Shown here piece by piece: positions 51,412 through 56,532 of a stretch of 56,532 nucleotides of DNA. Numbering within the stretch: the stretch's first letter is position 1; each line of letters begins with the position of its first letter. The notes beneath the pieces are model-generated. The model was not told the DNA's origin. It saw nothing but the letters and a program-made list of their open reading frames with translations, and did no database searches. The DNA is from CAWGCA01 sp963820955 (lineage in GTDB: Bacteria > Pseudomonadota > Gammaproteobacteria > Chromatiales > Chromatiaceae). A program made the position numbers and the translations under genes. The DNA is taken from the NCBI GenBank assembly GCA_963820955.1, contig CAWGCA010000019.1:1-56532 (forward strand), in the 5' to 3' direction.

Positions 51412-51916
51412 TTTCCCTGGATTCCGGATCTACGCTGCGCTTCGTCCGGAATGACGAATAAATCAGGTTCCATAGATATAAAATGGATTCTGGCTTTCGC
51501 TAGAATGACAAAACAGAGGTGTATATGGCTACCGGGTTAATAGATTCATGCGGCAATCCTATACGCGTCATTCCGCGCAGGCTGGAATCCAGAAAGTCGC
51601 TGAATTCCCTGGATCCTGGCTACCGGATCAAGTCCGGCACAGGCTTCGCCAGGATGACGTGGTTTTTTTCGAGCTTGTGTTTCTGGACTGATACTAAGGA
51701 ACTTCTGAGTTATTCGTACTCCGTCATCCCGGCGAAAGCCGGGATCCATCTTTGGTAATGGAAACGGGGAAATGGATTCCGTCCTTAGGTCCGTGAACGG
51801 TGCTTCCCTGCACCACTGCTCCGGCTTTCGCCGGTATGACAGCCACGACGCAGCTTCTAAGCGAACACCAAGCAAACTCTCTGTGTCCTCTGTGGTGAGA
51901 ACTCAGTAACCGCGGT
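51412..51916. repeat. Cluster of REP-like palindromes and repeat fragments
   Basis: Several units: 51423-51467 (CTACGCTGCGCTTCGTCCGG with GAATAAATCAGGTTCC), 51481-51507, 51571-51590, a half site near 51640, 51725-51750 (ATCCCGGCGAAAGCCGGGAT) and 51800-51840 (GGTGCTTCCCTGCACC, a MITE family 2 fragment). Open frames here are made of repeats and are not believed. Confidence 0.7.
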
Positions 51917-52480
51917 TCAATTCCGCGCCACCAGCTGCCTGTACTCATTGACTATTTCTTCTGCGCTGGCGATACCATCCAGACGAACCCAGGGGCTGTC
52001 CGGGTTGGCTCGTATGAGGGTCAATGGCTCATGGCTCATCTTCTGGCCGCGGTAGGCATCGAACGCCTTTTCAATGGCGATGATATCGGCCATCTCACCG
52101 GTTAGAAACTGCCACTGGGGACCGGCATTGAAACGTTCCGCATAGGCCTGCAGCTGTTCCGGTGAATCATACTCTGGATCGATGGAGATGGAGATCATTT
52201 TGACCTGCTCACTCTCCGGCCCCAGCTGTTCCTGAACCTGGCTGAAGGTGGCGGACAGCACAGGGCAGATAGTGGTACAAGTGGTGAAGATAAAATTCAG
52301 CATCACCGGACGATCGGTCTGCAACTCCTGGGCGAGGGAAGTCGCCTGCCCATCCATGGCCACCAGCGCCCGCTCCGGCAGCCGGTAAACCTGCTCGGAA
52401 CGCCGATAGCCCTTCTTCTCGGACAACTGGCGACGCCGTTCCACCCGGGGATCATCGGTATCGGGCGTCTTGCACTCCAC
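51917..52480 (-). CDS. SCO1/SenC-family copper/redox protein, separated from its signal sequence by a stop
   Basis: 187 residues of a thioredoxin-fold SCO domain: FTTCTTICPVLSATF with copper/redox cysteines 68 and 72, DPEYDSPEQLQAYAERF, and His150 in KMSHEPLTLI. SCO proteins metallate CuA of cytochrome oxidase or act in periplasmic redox balance. The start shown is a GTG (52480) without signal peptide. In the same frame upstream, ATG 52609 opens a signal-like sequence (MPLSSLPLLLASAAVPAL) that ends at TGA 52526-52528. An out-of-frame ATG (52665) also leads in. The export signal is thus disconnected: a pseudogene, a sequencing error or an unusual start. Confidence 0.8.
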   Translation of the reverse strand: MECKTPDTDDPRVERRRQLSEKKGYRRSEQVYRLPERALVAMDGQATSLAQELQTDRPVMLNFIFTTCTTICPVLSATFSQVQEQLGPESEQVKMISISIDPEYDSPEQLQAYAERFNAGPQWQFLTGEMADIIAIEKAFDAYRGQKMSHEPLTLIRANPDSPWVRLDGIASAEEIVNEYRQLVARN

Positions 52481-52694
52481 GCCCGAACTATGCCCAGGCT
52501 CTCCCGCTTGTCGCCGGTGCTCAGATCATAGGCGCTCAGGGAGGCCAAGGGTTTCCAGCGCAGGCACCGCGGCGGATGCCAGCAGCAGCGGCAGGGAAGA
52601 GAGAGGCATGCGAGGGACCACCTCAATCTACCCAGATTCTTTTCTCTGGTATATCCGGTATTCATCTCTCAATCCCCGCAACCGCCATAACCGA

Positions 52695-53437
52695 TCAACT
52701 CAATTTCTTCTGTCTGCGCCGACCAATAAACCCGAGCCCCAACAATGCCGAGCCAAACAGCGGCAATGCTGCCGGCAGCGGGATCGGCGGCGGGGGGAAC
52801 TGGCCAGGCTGTGCCGCCAGGGTAATACCGTCGGTGAAAAACCACTCAATTTCGGTGTCGGTCTCAGCTTCCGTCACAAACACCTGGGTGAATCCCCCGT
52901 TTGGATCATTATCAATAAACCCTCGGAATTCCCAGTCCTGACCTAATGGACCAGAGGCAATGACGCAGCCAGTGTCGAGCGTAAAAACCGGTTTCGCCCC
53001 GGCATCGTTATCCTTAAACCAACCGCCGAAGGCAACCAGCTTGAATCCGCTGGTCTCCATTGCATAACTCATGTTGAGCCGACAACGGTGATTAGTCCAG
53101 GCAGATTCATCGCATAAAGCCCCTGTTGGGTATCTCCCCCGTTGGTAGCGATACCGAAACCAGGGTTTATGGGGTTAGTCTGGAACCACCGGACCCCCAT
53201 ATTGGGAACGTCTACTACCGGCAATGGGGTGCTCAGGGCAGGTTCCCAGGGAGTGGCCGCTCCGCCAATCGTTGGTTCGAAACCTTCCGATCGGGTCTCC
53301 ACGGCAAAACCGAGATTGGCCAGGTCCGTCGCGAATGCTGTGGCATCCGTATATTCCACCAGGGCCGCCTGGGAATTGACGGCGCCCAACAGGGCCAGGG
53401 TACCCAATGCATTTTTAATAATTGTTCTAGTCTTCAT
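52695..53437 (-). pseudogene. VPLPA/PEP-CTERM-like sorted protein split by a frameshift
   Basis: Frame 1 (53437-53069): signal peptide (MKTRTIIKNALGTLALLGAVNSQA) and a domain ending LPGLITVVGST before TGA. Frame 2 (53072-52695): continues at YAMETSGFKLVAFGGWF and ends with a CTERM sorting signal, PLPAALPLFGSALLGLGF, followed by basic RRRQKK. The stop and the next ATG overlap exactly, and together they form one protein of about 245 residues as expected for the family, so one base has been gained or lost at about 53070. CTERM proteins are processed by an exosortase; none is present here. Confidence 0.78.
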
Positions 53438-53637
53438 AATTATTCTCTCTAACTTTAACTACATTTCTACGTCTATCCTCTCCAGAAATCCAGAATATGG
53501 AGTGAAACGAATATACGCAACAAGTTTGTCCTTAACCGTCCTTAGATTTGCCTTATGGGATTTAGTTTATGGGCCGACCAGAAACGCTGTTTTTCCGCAT
53601 TTACGTCATTCTGCGAATGACAGGAATTATGTTCTCC

Positions 53638-54769
53638 TCATTCCGGCAGATGCCGGAACCTACCAGACTCTCATCATTCCGGCGGAAGCCTGGATCTACC
53701 AAGACTCTCATCATTCCGGCGGAAGCCTGGATCTATTAAGACTCTCGTCATTCCGGCGAAAGCCTGAATCCACTAAGACTCTCGTCATTCCGGCGAAAGC
53801 CGGAATCCAGGAATCTGCCGAATTTACTGGATCCGGCTTTCGCCGGGATGACAGCGGCTGTCGTTTCTAAGCACACAATAAACTAAATCATATCTCCTCA
53901 GTTTATAACGTTTAAGACCAGCAAGTTATTCCCTGTAACCTACCGCACTTCAACTGCAGACCTCTCGAACCCGTATGCGAACAGAGACCGGAATCCACTA
54001 AGACTCTCATCATTCCGGCGGAAGCCTGGATCCACTAAGACTCTCGTCATTCCGGCAAAAGCCGGTATCCATCAAGAGTCTCGTCATTCCGGCGAAAGCC
54101 GGAATCCAGGAATCTGCCGAATTTACTGGATCCCGGCTTTCGCCGGGATGACAGCGGCTGTCGTTTCTAAGCACACAATAAACTAAATCATATCTCCTCA
54201 GTTTATAACGTTTAAGACCAGCAAGTTATTCCCTGTAACCTACCGCACTTCAACTGCAGACCTCTCGAACCCGTATGCGAACAGAGACCGGAATCCACTA
54301 AGACTCTCATCATTCCGGCGGAAGCCTGGATCCACTAAGACTCTCGTCATTCCGGCAAAAGCCGGTATCCATCAAGAGTCTCGTCATTCCGGCGAAAGCC
54401 GGAATCCAGGTATCTGCTGAATTTACTGGATCCCGGCTTTCGCCGGGATGGCAGCGGCTGTCGTTTCTTAGCACACAATAAACTAAATCACATCTCCTCA
54501 ATTTATAGCGTTTAAGACCAGCAAGTTATTCCCTGTAACCTACCGCACTTCAACTGCAGACCCCTCGAACCCGTATAGGAACAGAGACCGGAATCCACTA
54601 AGACTCTCGTCATTCCGGCGAAAGCCGGAATCCAGGAATCTGCCGAATTTACTGGATCCCGGCTTTCGCCGGGATGACAGCGGCTTTAGTTTCTGAGCAC
54701 ACGATAAACTAAATCATATCTCCTCAATTTATAGCGTTTAAGACCGGCAAGTTATTCCCTGTAACCTAC
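53638..54769. repeat. Tandem array, 300-bp period, of REP-containing units
   Basis: Unit starting GCACACAATAAACTAAATCA repeats exactly every 300 bases at 53871 and 54171, and again at 54471 (this copy lacks 74 bp) and 54697 (cut off at 54769). Copies differ by a few bases only. Each unit holds three or four palindromes of the CATTCCGGCGAAAGCCGGAA kind and an ATCCCGGCTTTCGCCGGGAT in the opposite sense. 53640-53870 is a prior partial unit with short repeats of about 40 bp. The array stops precisely at the stop codon of the protease-like gene. Confidence 0.9.
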
Positions 54770-56503
54770 CTAGCGTTGGTCAACCACAAGTGTCTCCGCT
54801 CCCTCAATTCCCGAAACTGTCACAGAAACCGGTATCGCCCCGTATTTCGCGACAAAGGTCTTAAGGGTCTTCTGCCAGCGATTCTTCGAGGCGTTCCAGT
54901 ACATATTCTTAGTGACAGTACCACCGCTCGCCAATTCCACAGTCATTTTCAGAGCGGCCGAGCCACCCAGGTCACTGGTCACCAGGACCACGAGCTTGTC
55001 GGTTGATGAGAGATATCTGGCCCGGGTGATATCGATGGTCAGGTCGTAACCGTTACAATCCTGATCGATCCCGTCGTGCTTCACTTCTTCGGCGCCCGGG
55101 TGAATCGAGGCATTGTCGTCTCTGCAATCCAGATCGGCGGTGAATCCGTCACCGTCCCCATCCACTGGACCCGTGACCACCGTGCAACCGTTGGCATCCA
55201 CGGTCTCGCCCGCTGGGGTGTTGGGGCACTGATCCAGGGCATCGCTCACTCCATCGTTGTCGCTGTCCAGCTGGCTGGTGGAGCAACCGTTGGCATCCGC
55301 GCTCTCGCCTGCTGGGGTGTTGGGGCACTGATCCAGATCATCGCTCACGCCGTCGGCGTCACTGTCAAGCTGACTGGTGGAGCAACCATTGGCATCCACG
55401 GTCTCTCCGGCGGGGGTGCCGGGGCACTGATCCAGGACATCGCTCACCCCGTCGCCGTCCGCATCGGGCTCCTGGTCATCCTCGAGCAGGGTCACTGCGG
55501 CCGTCGCCGGCGTGCCTAGTGAGGCACCGCCCTGCACATTGCTGAGCGTCACGGTGAAGTCCTCGTCGCCTTCATACACGCTGTCGTCGAGGATGGTCAC
55601 GTTGAAGCTTCTGCTCATCTCCCCCTCGGCAAAGTCCAGGGTGCCGCTGGCGGCAGTGTAGTCGTCGCCCGCCAGCGCGGTATCGTCAGCGGTTGAAAAA
55701 TCCACAGACACGTCGCCGGCACTGCCACCGCTGCGCGTGACGGTCACCGTCAGGCTTGCCACATTCTCGTCCACGCTGTAGCCGGTATCGCTCAATTGCA
55801 GGCTGCCCGGATTGCTTCCGCCCTGGCTGGCCGCAAGCACGTCATAGGCCGCCGCCACATCCATCAGGCCATGGCCGTAGTCATCGTCCGGGCCACCGGC
55901 CCCAAGGTCTGCGGCCGTGTTCATGAGGGACGCCTCGATCTCAGACACCGTGGCATCCGGGAACGCACTCTTCAGCACCGCCATACCGCCGGCCAGATGG
56001 GGCACGGCGAAGGAGGTGCCGGAGACGATGTTGTAAAACCCGGGCATCCGATCGGTGGTCAGCACGCTGTCGCCGGGGGCCACAAGGCTCGGAAAGACGC
56101 CACCGGTACAGGCGTTGGCGCCGCGGCTGCTCAAAGTCTCCACGGTAGATCCAGAATTGACCGCGCCAACGGAGAGCACGGCCGGGTCGTTGGCCGGGCT
56201 GACACTGGAATCGTCATCCGGGCCGTAGTTGCCAGCAAGACCGAACTGAACCAGGTGCCGCCAGAGAACAGATCCACTTTTGGAAAAGGGATAATCATCG
56301 GCGACCTGATGGATGAGAACAATGACGGTTATAAAGGCAACCACCAGGGAAAATCCGTACATTGGCGTATACAGCTTCACTCCAGCGGCATTCGGATTCA
56401 TGAACACATACCATAGCAACCAGACTAGACAGAAAATTGCTATTAGATTTATGAGTCCGAATAGGTAATTGAATTTTTTATCTGAATCCATGAGTTCGTT
56501 CAT
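54770..56503 (-). CDS. Chimaeric subtilase fragment with Calx-beta and thrombospondin type-3 repeats
   Basis: 577 residues. Residues 1-86 have two membrane helices (about 13-35 and 47-66) with text that does not belong to subtilases (MNPNAAGVKLYTPMYGFSL). Then a subtilase C-terminal half begins abruptly: AGNYGPDDDSSVSPAND (oxyanion Asn92) and the nucleophile Ser164 in SGTSFAVPHLAGG, but the catalytic Asp and His regions are missing. A Calx-beta domain (about 240-345), three thrombospondin type-3-like calcium repeats (DxDGDGVSDxxDQCP, about 350-440) and a MopE-like DCRDDNASIHPGAEEV segment follow. It cannot be an active serine protease as it stands. Confidence 0.82.
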   Translation of the reverse strand: MNELMDSDKKFNYLFGLINLIAIFCLVWLLWYVFMNPNAAGVKLYTPMYGFSLVVAFITVIVLIHQVADDYPFSKSGSVLWRHLVQFGLAGNYGPDDDSSVSPANDPAVLSVGAVNSGSTVETLSSRGANACTGGVFPSLVAPGDSVLTTDRMPGFYNIVSGTSFAVPHLAGGMAVLKSAFPDATVSEIEASLMNTAADLGAGGPDDDYGHGLMDVAAAYDVLAASQGGSNPGSLQLSDTGYSVDENVASLTVTVTRSGGSAGDVSVDFSTADDTALAGDDYTAASGTLDFAEGEMSRSFNVTILDDSVYEGDEDFTVTLSNVQGGASLGTPATAAVTLLEDDQEPDADGDGVSDVLDQCPGTPAGETVDANGCSTSQLDSDADGVSDDLDQCPNTPAGESADANGCSTSQLDSDNDGVSDALDQCPNTPAGETVDANGCTVVTGPVDGDGDGFTADLDCRDDNASIHPGAEEVKHDGIDQDCNGYDLTIDITRARYLSSTDKLVVLVTSDLGGSAALKMTVELASGGTVTKNMYWNASKNRWQKTLKTFVAKYGAIPVSVTVSGIEGAETLVVDQR

Positions 56504-56532
56504 AACACCTGTTCCTCCATTCGGATATGGGG

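Noticed and set aside
52526..52528. TGA in the SCO frame as a selenocysteine codon
   Set aside because: It lies at the end of the signal-like sequence, not at a redox position, and the flanking text does not look like conserved protein; no SECIS-like hairpin was noted.
53142..53870. 242-codon plus-strand open frame
   Set aside because: It runs through the CTERM gene antisense and then into translated REP repeats (repeating IPAEAW-like text), so it is not a gene.
53638..54769. Regular repeats suggestive of a CRISPR array
   Set aside because: Units are 300 bp, nearly identical throughout, and contain no unique spacers; no cas genes are in the window.

Overview
The window (about 56.5 kb, moderately high GC) looks like a chromosomal segment of a free-living or symbiotic gammaproteobacterium, plausibly an autotrophic, sulfur-oxidising type. 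This is inferred from the min operon, an elongator tRNA-Met with encoded CCA, the PA2779/PA2778 pair, MtgA, GlgC, several periplasmic c-type cytochromes, a SCO protein, a VPLPA/PEP-CTERM-like protein and many short palindromic (REP-like) repeats. No phage, IS transposase, rRNA or CRISPR array was seen.

Layout. 0-2 kb: minCDE on the minus strand (minE runs off the left edge). 2-4 kb: an ammonium transporter with a terminator, a sigma-54-like promoter and an NtrC-like site, then a candidate structured small RNA. 4-5.4 kb: a di-haem cytochrome c peroxidase-like gene broken by several frameshifts. 6-11 kb: tRNA-Met, ychF, manC/algA and a REC-PAS-histidine kinase. 10.8-11.1 kb: a 269-bp MITE-like element with perfect 30-bp terminal inverted repeats. 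11-15 kb: a P-loop ATPase followed by metA, then a minus-strand group of PA2779-like protein, PA2778-like C39/TPR lipoprotein and a cytochrome c. 15-23 kb: a fused HyuA/HyuB 5-oxoprolinase-type enzyme, a penicillin-acylase family hydrolase and glgC, all on the plus strand.

24-35 kb is the most striking region: one tightly packed minus-strand operon of twelve genes in the order mrpE, mrpF, mbhD-like, mrpG, mbhE/mrpB fusion, mrpC, fused tandem antiporter subunits, NuoH-, NuoB-, NuoC- and NuoD-like subunits, and a NuoI-like ferredoxin fused to a GltD/NfnB-type flavoprotein. It resembles archaeal Mbh/Mbx/Mbs complexes in order, but has neither NiFe ligands nor the quinone-site residues of complex I. 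Its NuoB-like subunit has lost one of the four cluster N2 cysteines. I infer an ion-translocating NAD(P)H-linked oxidoreductase whose second substrate is not known. DUF2892 and ferritin-like genes lie just downstream.

35-44 kb: OmpA-like lipoprotein, MtgA, a DUF5658-like protein, an SLC13-type transporter flanked by two inverted copies of a second MITE family, an alpha/beta hydrolase, an orphan PstS-like protein and two L,D-transpeptidases. 44-51 kb: an unusual radical SAM protein, a small acidic protein, a three-domain CDGSH protein, a sensor kinase with a degenerate ATPase domain, and a cytochrome c fused to a type-1 periplasmic binding protein. 51-56.5 kb: a repeat-rich, decaying area with a GIY-YIG protein, a SCO gene cut from its signal sequence by a stop codon, a frameshifted VPLPA/PEP-CTERM-like gene, an approximately 300-bp tandem repeat array, and a chimaeric truncated subtilase with Calx-beta and thrombospondin type-3 repeats.
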